Notes under the pieces: model-generated
Database searches by the model: none
What the model saw: only the letters and a program-made list of their open reading frames with translations
What the model was told of the DNA's origin: nothing
Translations under genes and position numbers: made by a program
DNA from: Chrysoperla carnea
Lineage: Eukaryota; Arthropoda; Insecta; Neuroptera; Chrysopidae
Direction: 5' to 3'
DNA: 64,000 bases
Assembly (NCBI RefSeq): GCF_905475395.1
Contig: NC_058338.1
Span: 249,001-313,000, forward strand
Shown here: positions 1-14,300 of the stretch, piece after piece
How the letters are laid out: each line of letters opens with the position of its first letter
Numbering within the stretch: position 1 is the stretch's first letter

Positions 1-48
1 GAAAATAATCAACAATTTTTGTTTTAAAACATTTTTTTTTTATGGGTA

Positions 49-265
49 GTTTTTTGAAAGAAATGCGACTTAAAAATATGTCATTATTGCATTTAATCGA
101 AAGAAAACAATCTAACTACAGAAAAGTTTTAGCCAAAAGTTGTCAAGGACAGACAATCGTCTGTGTTCTGGACAGACCTACAATTATCGATAAACTTAAA
201 GCATACTTTCTTTCGATTAAATACAATAATGACATATTTTTAAGTCGCATTTCTTCCGAAAGCTG
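49..265. repeat. fold-back (inverted-repeat) element
   Basis: The left arm at about 49-111 is repeated in reverse complement at about 206-265, for example the block reading cgacttaaaaatatgtcatt and its complement near 230-250. The spacer is about 95 bases. A 74-codon open frame crosses the element but is only a by-product of the palindrome. A related sequence without the partner arm is seen near 16990-17100. It looks like a MITE or fold-back transposon remnant. Confidence 0.7.
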
Positions 266-386
266 ACGATTTTCGAAAGAAATGTTTTAGAGAAAAATTG
301 TTAGTTTTCTCCACTATTTTTGTTGAGGTCATTTTTTAATAGATGGCACTCCTGCGAGATAATCAGGTGTATGGGATAAATAGCCC

Positions 387-390
<4 letters not shown>

Positions 391-428
<38 letters not shown>
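391..428. repeat. (TA)n microsatellite
   Basis: An uninterrupted run of about 19 TA dinucleotides lies just past the third exon (low-coordinate side) of the minus-strand Myb gene. Confidence 0.95.
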
Positions 429-429
<1 letters not shown>

Positions 430-448
430 TATATTTATTAATTCTTAC

Positions 449-1719
449 TTAAAACTTTGTATTTGTTCAGGCGTTAAAAATTCAAATGCTTCCAAATTAT
501 GGGCTAAAACATGTTTGTAGTGCCCTCTTAACGACTCCCATGTTCGATTTAAATTCTGAAAAAAAAAAAAGAATTTAATATTTAGGTTTACCAATAGCCA
601 GTCATGGTTTTATAATAAGCACACTAAGCAAGCACTGGTTTAGCTAGGTTAGCAACAGAGCCAAGTAGCGGACTCGCCTATGCATCGATTAAAATGACCC
701 ACCCTGTATATTTCCATTAAATTAGATGAAGTTTTAGACTTAGAATGCCATTTATGCCAACATGTAACTTTTTACTTGTACAATAACAAGTGAAATATAA
801 AAAAACCCCCGAGAATTTTTCGAGTACGGAATCCTAAACTCACACTTGAAACGTATCTAAGAATACTCTCCATTAAATATATTACCTTTTATATGAAACC
901 ACAGACAGGCAGACATAGTGGTCGAACTTATAATACCTCTTTTTGCTTGGTTCGGGGGTTAAAAATTTTCGTACGCGCAGAGAAAAAAAAAAGGTGGTTT
1001 TGCAAAAACCAACGATTTTCCACAGTTTTTTTTTTTCAATTTACTCGAAAACTATACATTTTTAACCCCCCGAACTAAAAAAAAAAGGGGGTGTTATAAG
1101 GTTGGTCGCTATGTGTGTGTGCAAGTCTGTCTGTCTGTCTGTGGCATCGTAGCGTCTAAACGAATGAACAGATTTTGATTTTTGTTGTTTTGTTTGAAAG
1201 GTAATTTAATGAAGAGTGCTCTTAGATACTTTTCAAGTACGAGTTTAGGATTCCGTACCCGAAAAATTTCTCAGGCGTTTTTTTAAATTTTATAAATTTA
1301 ACTCGTTAATTAAAAGTCAATTAGATTGAATATCAAGAGATTTTGAATAATAATAATTAAAAATTGATTATGAATAAATATTTGACTTACTAATTGAATG
1401 TTCATTTCTTTCCATAAATTGGCGGATGTTAATCGTTGATATTCTCTATGTCTTACGATATATTTGATTATCAATTCACGTTCTCTGGTGGTGAAAGGTC
1501 TGAAAAATAAATCAATAGAAATGATTATAGGGTCTGTACCAGAGTCTGTACCTCAAAATAAGCCAATGTTTCAAATTTTGATCTGGGATTTTTTGCTCTA
1601 AAGAACTGCAGTGTCAAAATATATCCAAATGTTAGCAAATATTATAAATACAGCCAATACAAGAATTTTAGTTGTAATTTAAATGTGAACAAATTATTTA
1701 AAAAATATTACCTTCCCAT
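449..1719 (-). CDS. Rap1/TERF2IP-type Myb domain protein, 5' part of gene
   Basis: Three minus-strand exons join in frame: 1712-1719 (ATG GGA AG, only 8 coding bases), 1391-1499 and 449-555, each with AG acceptors and GTAAT or GTAAG donors; the gene continues beyond the left edge. The roughly 74-residue product starts MGRPFTTRERELIIKYIV and contains LWKEMNI and NRTWESLRGHYKHVL, the W-spaced helices of the Myb domain of RAP1 (TERF2IP), followed by the LTPEQIQ tail common in insect homologues. RAP1 proteins bind telomeric complexes in other animals; here that role is inferred. Vertebrate RAP1 has a BRCT domain before the Myb, and none is present here if this start is right. The gene is divergent from the golgin gene, with about 680 bp between the start codons. 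The splicing is manual and the family call rests on recognition only. Confidence 0.6.
803..1290. repeat. fold-back pair of an interspersed arthropod-type repeat
   Basis: The left arm (about 803-965) carries the sequence ttcgagtacggaatcctaaa, a motif of a widespread insect repeat, then attctaagag-like and cagacaggcagaca text. The right arm (about 1060-1288) is its reverse complement and includes a CTGT run and the cgtagcgtctaaacgaatga phrase. The element lies inside the intron between the second and third Myb-gene exons. Further copies occur at 25580-25935 (again inverted), 26225-26400, 33775-33890 and 40610-40745. Confidence 0.75.
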
Positions 1720-1964
1720 TTTTCTAAATGTGTTTGATAAATAACTTTGATTAAATACGATGAAGAACAAGATAAAACAAGCAATAGATTGGTAATTGAA
1801 CTCCACATTAAGTACTCTATTCTATATACATTTTTACTTCAATAAAAAGATTATAGATGGCTCATCTCTACATAAAATGAAGGTATTTACTATAACAATA
1901 AAAATCACACACTTAGGGCTTATACTAAATCTCATTTGAAACAAATTTGATTATAAAAATGTAA

Positions 1965-2110
1965 TTTCATAATGACTCTTGACGATAAATTTGAACGACA
2001 AATTAAGATTTACCCTAACTTAAAAAATAGAACTACGTGCAGCGTCAATTTTAAAAGATATAATTTCATGATGACGCTTGACGCTGATTACGTTAACATT
2101 GATTCTCTAT
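1965..2110. repeat. interspersed repeat with GACGCTTGACGCTGA core
   Basis: The phrase tgatgacgcttgacgctga, preceded by a gcagcgtcaa block, occurs here and again at 30660-30800. A fragment in the opposite orientation lies at about 52150-52200. The unit occupies the space between the two divergent genes, so it may sit in or near their promoters. The 76-codon open frame over it is not believed to be a gene. Confidence 0.6.
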
Positions 2111-2396
2111 TAGCAATAATTAAGAACACAGTCTGTATATCTTATTTTTATAAAGTAAAGGCGGTAAAATTTAAAATAAATGTGTTACGGTTTTGTAACT
2201 AACTTCAGAGTGGTGACGTGAGAGATGACATTTTATGTTTATTATTATTTAAAAAAAAAATGTAGTGAAAAAACAATTACGGGGCTGGACCTTAAAAATA
2301 AGAAGTGTTTGAATAAAAATTAAATGTGAAAATAAAATAAAAATAAATGTGATATGTAATTAAATTAAATTAACTTTATATTTAAATAAATAAAAT

Positions 2397-5300
2397 ATGG
2401 CTTGGCTTAATTTAAATAATAGTATTAATTCATTAAAAGGCCAAATTACAAATCTAGCGACCGACTTATTATCTGAAGGGATTATACAGAGTTCAGGTTA
2501 GACTACCTTTATTTTATTTTATTGAAATATTTGATCCTCAATTTTATTAAAAAATATATCTGAAATATTAAATTGTATAATTGAAGGTTAGAATCCATTT
2601 TATTAATTGACAGCTCATCACTCAAAGATTAAATATACCGTGTGTTCACTGCACAAGTGTATACTGAATGCATCTAAAATGAGGAGTTAAGGTGTTGGAA
2701 TTAGTTTTCCAATAATACTAGAGCACAGTTGAGAAGGGTATTAGGACTCTTGACAGGATACTGTCGATTGAACTATCACCTTCATAAAATGGGGATCTTT
2801 AATGATCCCACTTGTAGATCCTGTATAGAGGATGACGAAACACCTGCAGAAATATACAGGTCGTTAGATTCAGAATGTTCGGGTCTGAAACCATGGATCT
2901 GTGTGCTTTCTGTGTGGCGTCTGGCATAAACAGAATTCTTAATATTCATTCGATTTTAATAGCGCCTCCTACTCGAAGTCGTCTCGTCTTCAGGTGGCGG
3001 GTTGTTCTCAATTAGGGTACAGAGGACTCTTGGTCTAGATGCTAGAGGCCTACTTGCGGTACCCCTGTTTTGTCTTATTATTATTATTTCCAATAACATC
3101 TTTCTAAATTATAAAAAACAACTGATATAATATATTTTAATTTTAGATGTGGATGAAAATATAATTATAGAAAATGATTCACGTCTTCAAGAATTGGAAA
3201 ATCTTGTTTGTGCACAAAAGACTGAGGTTTGTAACATTCTTTTTTATTTTTATACAAATTTCTACTCTCTTAACTTAATTTGGACGAATAACGTTAAAAT
3301 ATTGATATATTGAGGGTATTGTTCCCAAAAATGAATGACATAATCCTTATTTGAACTAAAAGCAAGTTAGCACATAAAAAAAAACGGTACTTGACTCGAA
3401 ATGAATCGAATTTAAAACTTCAATACCGTAGCTTTTGTCTTTTTATCAATATAAAATAAAATATGATAGTGATAGATAAAGTAAGCCACCCATCCACCCA
3501 CCTTCTAGTCACCCACTTAGATGGTAATATGGTTGGTGCATGGTAACATAATATGATCACGTGATTATTAATTATTATATAAAAGTTAGTTAGTTATTAA
3601 TATTTACTTGATACTTAAAAATAAAATATTAATATTTATCATAAATATGTGTATACTATGCTCATTAGATTAGTGATTAGATTAGACCACTAGACCAGCT
3701 GGCAGCTGTTACACTTTACACATTAGATACATATTTAATAACGTATGTAACTAATGTACGTAACGTAAATAACGTATTTATTTATTTATTTATTATCAGT
3801 TTATTTACTTTAACAAAATAAAATATACCTAAATGTAATCATTAACACCAACCACTAAAATACAGTGTACGCTGTATGCTGTACGCACTACACTGCAAAA
3901 AATATTCTTAATATAGCAAGTTTTTTTAACCCGTAAATAAGTGTTACCCTTATCTTTATCAAATGACATGATACAATCCACATTTCTAAGCTTATTATAT
4001 CTATCTGTCACGAAATATATACTCACACTCTAAAAGTGTACCGTTTAGGAAAAAACAACGAAAAATATATATTATAATACTCTAAACATATAATTATTGT
4101 TTTTAATACATGTTCTCCTAATATTCATTTAAGAACTTTTGATATTTTTACGTCACGGGTTACGGTAACTACGAGACCGGAATTCCGTACGATTTGAACT
4201 AGTAGAAAGATAAAGATAAAGATAAAGAATAGATTCACATTGATAATTAAATGGTTTTAATAATTATATGATTGGTTTAATGATTATTTATTTTGATTTT
4301 AGATTGAAACATTAAAAGAACAAAATGAAGAATTAAGTAAGAAGTTGTTTAAAAATAATGAACTGGTGAGTACTTTTTTACTTATGTTATTGTTAATAAA
4401 TTATTGGTCCACGTCCAAGTTCTATGAGACGATCATCATCTTGATATATTTTATTGATTGACAATCATTCTTATCATAGTTTCTTTATTGAAAAGTATTC
4501 ATAACTAATTTTAATTCAATTCATTTTAATTAATTTTCTCCATTAATGGTTTTTTTTTCAACCAAGTCTATACCATATTTTCGTTGTTAAATTATCATTC
4601 TTCTGATACCATTTTTGATTGGTTTACAGATCGATGTAGATCTGTTCATAATAAAGTATCTGGATGACCAAAATTTTTCAAGACACAAATTTTCTCACTA
4701 AATTAAGAATCATTTAACATATTTTTACACAAATATCAATTTGTATATTCTGGTAATTGTACTTTATTTTGTCACCAATAGATGTCAGGATGAGTCATAT
4801 TTGGCAGTGAATGTTTCAGTTTTTCTTGAAAACACGGATAAAACGATATTTTCTATAAATAAAACCTAGCTATATTGATTTTTCGCTTCAATAAAATCTT
4901 GTATATTAATTTTAATGAAAATGCGTTGGAGCCGTTTAAATATGTAATATGAACAGATAAATTAAAATAGGTAAAGCGACCGCATCGATCTGTTAACCAA
5001 TCAAAATTGGTATCAAAAGAAATATTGTTTAATTACGAAAATAATTGTATTATCTTGTCTGTAAAAAAAATGATTAAAATGAATTGAATTAAAAAATAAT
5101 TATGAAGACATTTCGAAATAAAAATCATGATAGGAATTTAAGGTTTAAAAAATCAATAAAATTTCATAAAGAGTTCGTTTGATCTGTTTGTCATATAGAT
5201 AAGATGAATGAAGATCGTGATCTGTATATAAATAAAACTATTTTGTTAATTTAGATCGATTTTATTTATTTATTTATTTATAGATTCATAATTTTTGTAT

Positions 5301-8300
5301 AATGATTTTGTTAGTTGTTATTTTAAGAATATTTGTGGAGTTAATGAAACAAATTGGTTTTTTATCATTTGGTACAAAATTTATTGAAAAACTTTGGTTA
5401 GATATGTAAATTAGATTGAAAACATTGAAATTTTTACTTTATCTTGTACCTTTGATTTTTTTTTAAATTAAATAAATTAAATTAATAATTAATAATTGGT
5501 TTATTGTTAATAAAGATAAATGTTTGTAAAAAAAATACTGTGTGATAGCTTCTTGGATTCGGGCTGATGTTTGGAAAAATTTTGCTGGAATCGTTTCTTT
5601 AGTACATAAAAACTTGCATAAGTAATAAAGAGTTGAAGCTAATAAGAAAAGTGAATTAGTTTTTCACAAGTTTAAACTATTAAAATTTATGAAATTAAAA
5701 AAATACAATTCTTAAATGTAATTAGTATGGTCATTGGTTATTAGTCAAGTTTACTGAGTTTTTAAGGATTGATTCATTAGAAATTTGTTAATATGTCACA
5801 GTAATATATAAAGTTATTGTAGATAATAGATTTGATTTTTAAAATTAATAAAAAAAAGTATGAGAAGGTTTTTATTGTGATAAAATAACATATCTATAAA
5901 TAAAGTACAAAATAAACATTTTAACTAGCACCCATCCGATCCCTTTATTAATAATTGTTATCATTTAATAACAACAGATGTCAGTTAATGTACCTACAGC
6001 TTACGTTACGTTATCAATGTAATAATACTTTACTTTAACGTTTAACTTTATCTAATATTATTTTGTTTAGATATATATTATGAATTAAATTAAGTATGTA
6101 TGATGGATGGATGATTTACTAAACTTTTAAATCCAAACTAGTCAAAATTCAATCATTTCTTTATTTAGACTTTATGTTGATCTAGCAACATTGTGTTATA
6201 TAAAACATGTGATTATATATTTATAACATAAGAGGGCAGTTATATCGTAACGACTGACTATTTTAAACTTAATTTGAACAAAACAATAATTATATAACAT
6301 TCTGTACTTATTTAACTTGTTGTATTTATTATCTTATAAAATATTAAAAATAATATAAATATATTATTATAATATAATATACAATGTATTTAATATATTA
6401 TCAAGGGGATTTAATAAATATTATATTTATTTAACATTGATAAAATCATTTTATATTTTATTTTATATATTATACTATAGAGTATAATTATTATTATTAT
6501 TATTAAATATACCAAATTAAAATTTGAATTATATTTAAAAAAGGTGAAGGTTAGAGTTTGAGAGGGTGTAAATGTTAATATATACAAAGTGTTTTATAAT
6601 TGGAAGTCTTAACTTCCTGAATAAGTACTTCGTATGTATGTATTCTTTTGGTGTGAAACCGAAAATGGACTAATTAGGTGATTTTATGAACACCTATGAC
6701 AAAATTTTTTTCCTAGCATCATTATTTTTAAGCGTTACAAACTTGGGACTAAACTTAATATACTATGTATATTTCATATGTACATGGTATAATAAAAATA
6801 TTAAAATTGATTCTTTTTAATATAAAAATTGTCTTTGGTGATGGTACACTTTTAAACCCGGCCATGTTCCGTTGTTCGTGTATTCTCCTGTTGGTTATCT
6901 TGTGTCGTATATATTCGTATATATTCGTATGTATATATCGTATGTCGTCTTCACACAATTTGTGTAAGAAGTATTTCGTTTTATTTTAAAAGTTTACATT
7001 CTAAAGACCATTTAACACTACAAATTATCTGATTCTAAAAGTGAGTTAACACTAAATAATCTTTAATTATATATAACCTGTTCGGTTTTTAATCAATTTT
7101 AATAACAGTTTTAAATTTTGTTATAATACTTATTAAATTTAATTTTATATTTTTATTAGTAATATGGTCAATTTGACATGAGGATTATCTCCCCTATTGT
7201 AACAATATATTGATTTTTTTGATAATATGTAATTTAAAAGTTTTATTATCAAAGTTAAAGTTAGGAGGGTGGGAGGTGTTTAATGATAACATAAATTTAT
7301 TATCAATCAATCAATAAATTTAATATAATTTAATTTGTTAGTTGGTTTAGTTTTATATATAAAAGGTATATAAATTAAATATTATAACTATTTAATTAAA
7401 AGACATTAAACATTCAACAACAGTGTATGTAGTGTATTGTTAGTTATTATTTATTATTTATTATTATTTAAATAAAAGGTAAGATTATAGTTTAATTTAC
7501 ATATTTATTAGTAACATATTAATATTAATTATTTTATTTTAATTCAATCTATAAATTTATATGTATAAGGGAATTCTTACTGATTGATTGATTGATTGAA
7601 TAATTTTACTTTTAAAGGGATGAAAATCTGAATCAACGTTTACTAAAATGTCAATATTATTAGTTTTTGATCTTTTTTTTGTTAAATTTTTTATTTCATG
7701 TGGTTTATAATATTTATAAAAGATAATTCTAATTATTTTTCTCACAAGCTGTATGTTAGGAATGTCTTTTTATTATTCGAAAATCTGAAACTATATTTTA
7801 TCGTTGTAAGAAAAATTTAAAATAGGTGATCTTATCTATTAAATAATTATTTAATATCTTATATTTATAAATATTGACCCAGCATTGACATTAAGGTGAG
7901 CGCATCATTTTCTGCGTCCTCTATTTTCCAAAAACGGTTTAACGTATAAAAAAAAAGATTGAGATAAAATTTGTAGAAAATTATATTATCTCTACGATCT
8001 TTAACTTTGAATATGTAAGGACGCATATCAAAATAAAATTTTATTAAAAAACTCAGCTTATTCTGGTAGATTCCAAGGTAAAACCTCAAGTCGATTGTAG
8101 TATATATTATATTTTGTTACATCCTGTACTATATCTATGTATATGTATATATATTAAATTTTTAGTATATTTATTTATTTAAAATAAAATAAAATAAATA
8201 TAGATTTAGGTATAAAACTAAAAGGTGTGGTTATATTTGGTTATTATATACATATATAGTTTGATGTGACTTAGTTTATTTATTTTGTACACACACATAC

Positions 8301-11300
8301 ACATAACAAACAAACACGCATTCATTTTTAAAATAAAAGTTAAGGTCTATCAGTATTAGTATCAGTCAGTATTATTATTATTAACATTGTAGGTATAATC
8401 ATTAAATAAATAAATTGATTAAAGTTATGATGAACAAGAACAAGAACAAGGAACTCTATTCATTTTAACTTTATACATTACATTGCATACCATCAATATT
8501 AACCATATACATATATCTATGTACAAGATGTTCCATTTTAAATAATTCATCTAAATTTTGTTTAAATTATTGCGTGTAGTCTGATCACTAAATTAGCAAC
8601 AAGTAACCAACACTAACACAATAAAAGTAATTACAATTAACTTATACATACTGATGATGATGATGATGATAACTACTACTTGGTAGTGGAAATGATAGGA
8701 AATTGTAACAAAAATCTAAATTGATTTCGAAATATCGTATAATTGGTATTTATTATCTTTGATGTACAATTTAAATAATAAACAAATTGAAAAGTTAGAT
8801 CCAAAACAGTTAGTTAATTTGATCATGACTGTACTTATTATACATAAAGTAATATAAATGTGTTATTGTAGTGTGATTGTGTGTGGTTAATATTGATTTC
8901 CTTCTTGAATCTAAATCTAAATTTAAATTTAAATTTGAATCCTTGTTTTATTATTAGTATTAACATTATTTATAGATAACAACATTTATTAAAACAACTA
9001 ATTGAATTAATTATATAAATACTTAAATATATATTTAAGTAAGTAATATTAATATTGGTATATCTATAATATAGTATATACAGGGTGTTTTATTTAAGTT
9101 TGTTACTAATACTGTTTATAATACATATATCATTCATTATACTCATGTCATGTATGTATGTAAAATATATCAAGGTATATTAAGTTTAGTGTCAAGTTTG
9201 TAATTAAAACTTAAAAATATTTATATTACCAACAAGTTCGAAATTTAAATATTTTCTGGAATTTTTTTTTTTTTTGTTATACTAGAATGTTTCACAAAAG
9301 CATTAGTTGAACTTAACCTGAAAAAAATCAGATCAGTACACTTTTTTTTATAGTTTTGTAGACTAAACTTTTGTTTCATTTCTTAAAGTTTATAAAATGG
9401 ATACTTTTTCATTTGATTGAATGAGTAAAAAAATTTTTATTTTAAAATTGGCATTTATCGATCAACTTTGAAGTTAGAAAATCGAAAAAAAAAAACGAAA
9501 ATGTTCACAAATACTTAAGCTAATGAATTTTTTATTTAATTGATACATAGTTTTTTTTTTAATTTGTTAAAATCTGATTAAAACTCCCAACTAACCCTTA
9601 AAGAAGGGGGTAAGGTACACTGTTGAGAGGTGGATTTTATAAACTGTTTACAAGCTACTAAATAACAAATAAATAAAATTTTAAAGCTACATTAATTATT
9701 TGTTTATTACCATAATATTATAACTATTTAATTTTATTAGACTAGAATAGAAAAAAGTTAAAAGTGAGTGATAGTCAGTTTTAGACAACATTCAACATTT
9801 ATATCATAATTATTTATTTGCTTCTTAGAACATTGATAATTCATTTAAAAAAGCATGCAAATGAAATTAGATATTTTAAAAAATGTAAATCATTAAATTC
9901 TTTGATGACTTGTATAAAACTAGTTGTACCCGTACGGAATTCTGATCCTATGTTAACAGTATTAAAGGTGTGAGTAAAACAACAACTTAATTGTTTAAAT
10001 TAGTATTAGTAGAACAGATTTAAATATTATTTGACTATAAAATAGCTTACTTAATAGGTTGTGAAATATCTGTTGTTCTGGCTTAATGATGTGCTTTGTA
10101 TTAGGAAAACATGTATAAAAATGAACATGTTTGTCTAATTAACTTAAATTATTTAAATTTATGATATTTGTTTCTTTCAAATTATTTGTTTAGGGTGTTT
10201 TTTCCTAAGCGGTACATTTTTAGATCGTGAGTTTATTTTTAAATAAAAATAAGCTTTATAATGAGGGGTGAATTTTGGAATTTGATAAAGGAATAAAGAA
10301 GTTAAAGGTAGAATAAAAAAAAAAAAACTTGCTCAAGTAATAATATATACAATATACAAAAAGGTTTTTCAGAATAAGAACACATTATCTATCTATTGTC
10401 TATGTATTTATTTAGTCATTCATGTTCATTCATGAATTCAAACTTATTTCTAATAGATTAAGTAAGAGAAGTTAAAATTAAATTTTAAATCTTTTTATTT
10501 AGAGTTTTATATCTTAATTGAATAAAAATTATTTGAAATTTAAAAAAAAAAAAAAAAAAGTAATTCAATCATAAATAGGTATATAATATTTATTTATTTC
10601 AAATAAAATAACAAAATGTTTTATATTGTATTTTTTACAAACGCTCATTTCATTATCAGTTTAAAATTTACCAAAAAATAGCGATAAGACAAGTACTAGC
10701 CTAGCACTAAATACATATTTATTTCCGTGGTTTTAAATAAATATAAAAAAGTTATGCTAAATATTAAATATTAAATATTAAATATTATAAGTATAGGTAT
10801 CGTATCGTTTATTTATTTATTTATTATTTAGTTTAGTTATTTCTTATCGCTTAGTATGTTTGATATACATACTCTACACTCTACAGTCTACATATACATA
10901 TACATCTAACTAATACAATCAATCGTATTAGTTCGTTAAAGTTCGATTTAAAAACACAACCAACGAACCAACGAACTTAACAGAATAAGAAATGATAAAC
11001 AAAATAATATAATAAACCACCAACTAACTAGCTATACTAAATACTAAACTAAAATGAATTTATTATTTATATGTTGTATGTACAATGAATTTATTATATG
11101 TTGAAGGTAATGATGTTCTGTGGAATTCTATTTAAAAATCTTGTATTATTTTAGATTATTAACATTTTATATTTAATATAATAATTTTAAGTTATCCATA
11201 TATAACATATACTACATATATTAGTGTAATCAATATTTTATAAATTACTAAAAGGTAACAACTTTAAAGAAATATTAGTTTGGGGTGTAAGTAACATAAT

Positions 11301-14300
11301 AAAGACAATTAAATTAAATCCAAATTTTAGACTTCACCAAACGACTGAATCATGACTAAAAAATAAAAAACCCTTGGATACCTCCAAATACACTTGTTGT
11401 TCGGTAGGACCTATAAAAGCATTTGAAACTCACTTAAAAGTCAGAACGTTTATACTAAATAATTAGTTCATTTTTCGATATTATTTTTTTTTTGGAATGA
11501 ATATACTTTGAATTCAATTTTGACATACTAGATACTATTCTACATTATTTTATTCAAAAATCAGAATTATATCTAAATAAATATTTACAAGTTTAATTAC
11601 AAAGGACTGTATTACCTACATAAATTAAAGAAATAATATAATATATGTGTTAATTTTAAAAGCATTACGTTACAATTAGTTTTACAATTGATAGTTAAGT
11701 TAGTTATTAATTATTATATAATATTTTTATAATAATTATATAACTTGTATAATATTTATAAAAGAATTTATAAAATTTAGCTGAATTAACTAAATTCTTG
11801 TTACAAACATACATATAATACATATCACATACCATACACCAACCAAGTCACACCAATATTAGTATTAGTATTATATGTATTATGTACTATGTGTTAGTAT
11901 TGTTATCAGTTACATTTACAATCATACTTACAGTACAGTACAGTACAATCATAAAGTGTGTGTGATATGTTAATGTTAGTTAGTTAGTTAGTATGGTTTT
12001 ACTACACTTGATACATTATTACATATACATCATTTTTATTGTAATATTAATATGATTGTGTGTGTATCAAACATTTACATAAAATATTATTATTAACGTT
12101 CTTTATTTTAATTTTGGAGGGATTTTAAATTTATAATATTAATTATATTTAAGTGATTTTAATCAACAATTACTTAATTAATAATATGTAAGTAAATATT
12201 TTATTTTATTTAAATATCACTTATATATTTATAACATATTTAAACACTATAATATTCTTTTTGGTAAAAAAAAAAGTTGCTCGCAATTAATAAATTTGAC
12301 TCTAATACAAAATTTCAACAAGATCTTTCCAACTTTGACAATTCCATTCTTATAATAACCCTAATTTTTTTTTTTTTGGCTTTATTTCAAACAAAAAGTT
12401 TTAAACTAATTTTAAACTAAATGATAATCTTTTAAAAGTAAAAATCATCAATCAATAAAAATCTTTTAAAAATATGCATACATTCATTCATTGCGTAAAG
12501 TTTAAAATGTTGCTTGAAAAATGTGTTTTGTTATTCATGGTAAAAAGAATATTTACAAATGCAATTAACTTTATCAGTGAACACATTGTATAATAATAAT
12601 ACAATGAAACTATATATCGAAAAACAAAAATGTGTTTGATCTTTTAAATTTTATTTATTAGTTGTTTATTAGCTTGTAATAAATACGTATCAAAAAATCG
12701 ATCACTCACAGGGATGCTTAATTTCTTTTTTTGGAGGTTAGTTCAGAATTTTATTCATTTTTTTTATATACAAGGATTTATTGGACACATTTTTCTTTTT
12801 TTTTTTTCGATATTCTAGCTTTAAAATTGACCGAAATTTTAAAATGCTTCATTTTTTCCTCATTCAATTAAAATGAAAAAGTATCCACCTTGTAAACCGT
12901 TAAATATAAGACAAAGATTTTAATGTAAAAATTATTCCTTATAAAAAAATTAACAATTTTTATTTGAAATATTTTTTTCAAAAATGTTACTGTGTACCCA
13001 TAACGGAACAAATTTGAATAAAAATTTGGTGTCCATTTTTTCAAAACTATAAAAAATAAATAGTTGATGAATAACTTCAGTTAGTGGTCTTGTAAAATAT
13101 TCTCGAAAAATTATTCTGTTTGTTGTTAATTATCTAGTTAAGAAGGGACATCCTATACCATGTAAATTTTATAATATTCGTATTAACGATACGTATTAGA
13201 TTTATTAAATAAGTAAGTAATGAATAAATAATTTATTTTTAAATTTAAATAATTAAAATATAATAATTTAATAATGATATTTTAATTAGATATGGAGGAG
13301 GGGCAGGTCAAAATAATAACAATAAATATTAATATTAATATTAATTACATACTAGCTTGACCCATGAAAAATTCTGCACTGCGGTACTCCTAATGCCTAA
13401 AAACAGGCTAAACATAAGAGGTAAAAAATATCAATTTTTACTGTGTATAGGCAATTTAATTACAAATAAGATGTACAAATTACATACTGAACAAAAATAA
13501 ATCTTAATATTATTTGTCTAGTGTGTTTTGTCCTAAGCGGTACATTTTTTGTATATTTTTCGTCAAACCTAGACATAATAAGTTTAAAAATGAATTCGAA
13601 TTTGTTAAAAAATAAGGGTACACCCTATATTATAATTATAGTTGTATACATATAATAATAAATATGAATAAGTAAGCATAAAATAAAATAAGTAATATTT
13701 ATATAAAGTTAAGATTAAGATTAAGATGTAGATTGGTTGATAAATAAGTTAGTTAGTTGAGTGTAATTTAAGATGATTGAAGTAAAATGTTAGAATTCAT
13801 TTAATTTTTTGTTGATTTAACAAAAAATTAAATTACATTTTAAGATTACTAACTAACTTCAATCTTACTTATTAATTATTATTTAAAATAACTAGAACTG
13901 TGAGAACTAAAAAAAATTAAACAAATTTAATCAATTATTAAGCTAGAAAATAAAAAAATAAACGAAAATGTGCACAAATACGTCAGCTACAACTTTTAGT
14001 TGAATTTTTTTTTTATTTTATGCATAGTTATTTTGTAATATGTAAAATAATTATTAAAATCCCCAACTAACCAACCCCTCCTCCCACCAAAAGAAAAAAA
14101 AAAAGGTTTTAAGTAGGCCTCTTTAAGGTAGATCTTTATTTTACGCAATATTTACATAATAACAAATAATTAAAATTTCAAAGGTACTTTAATTTTGTCT
14201 TTATTATAATTATATTCTATTCTGATATAAAAATTAAGTTATGATAATGTAATTTTATACTAATACGTTAACGTTAACGTTATAATTATTAACTAGTTAG

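Noticed and set aside
42..266. 74-codon plus-strand open frame
   Set aside because: It lies exactly on a fold-back element, and its codons are explained by the palindrome; there is no family resemblance and no splice context.
1740..1815. Minus-strand MWSSITNLLLVLSC peptide as first exon of the Myb gene
   Set aside because: It ends in the wrong splice phase for the next exon, while the downstream ATG GGA AG in another frame joins correctly and starts at the Myb domain.
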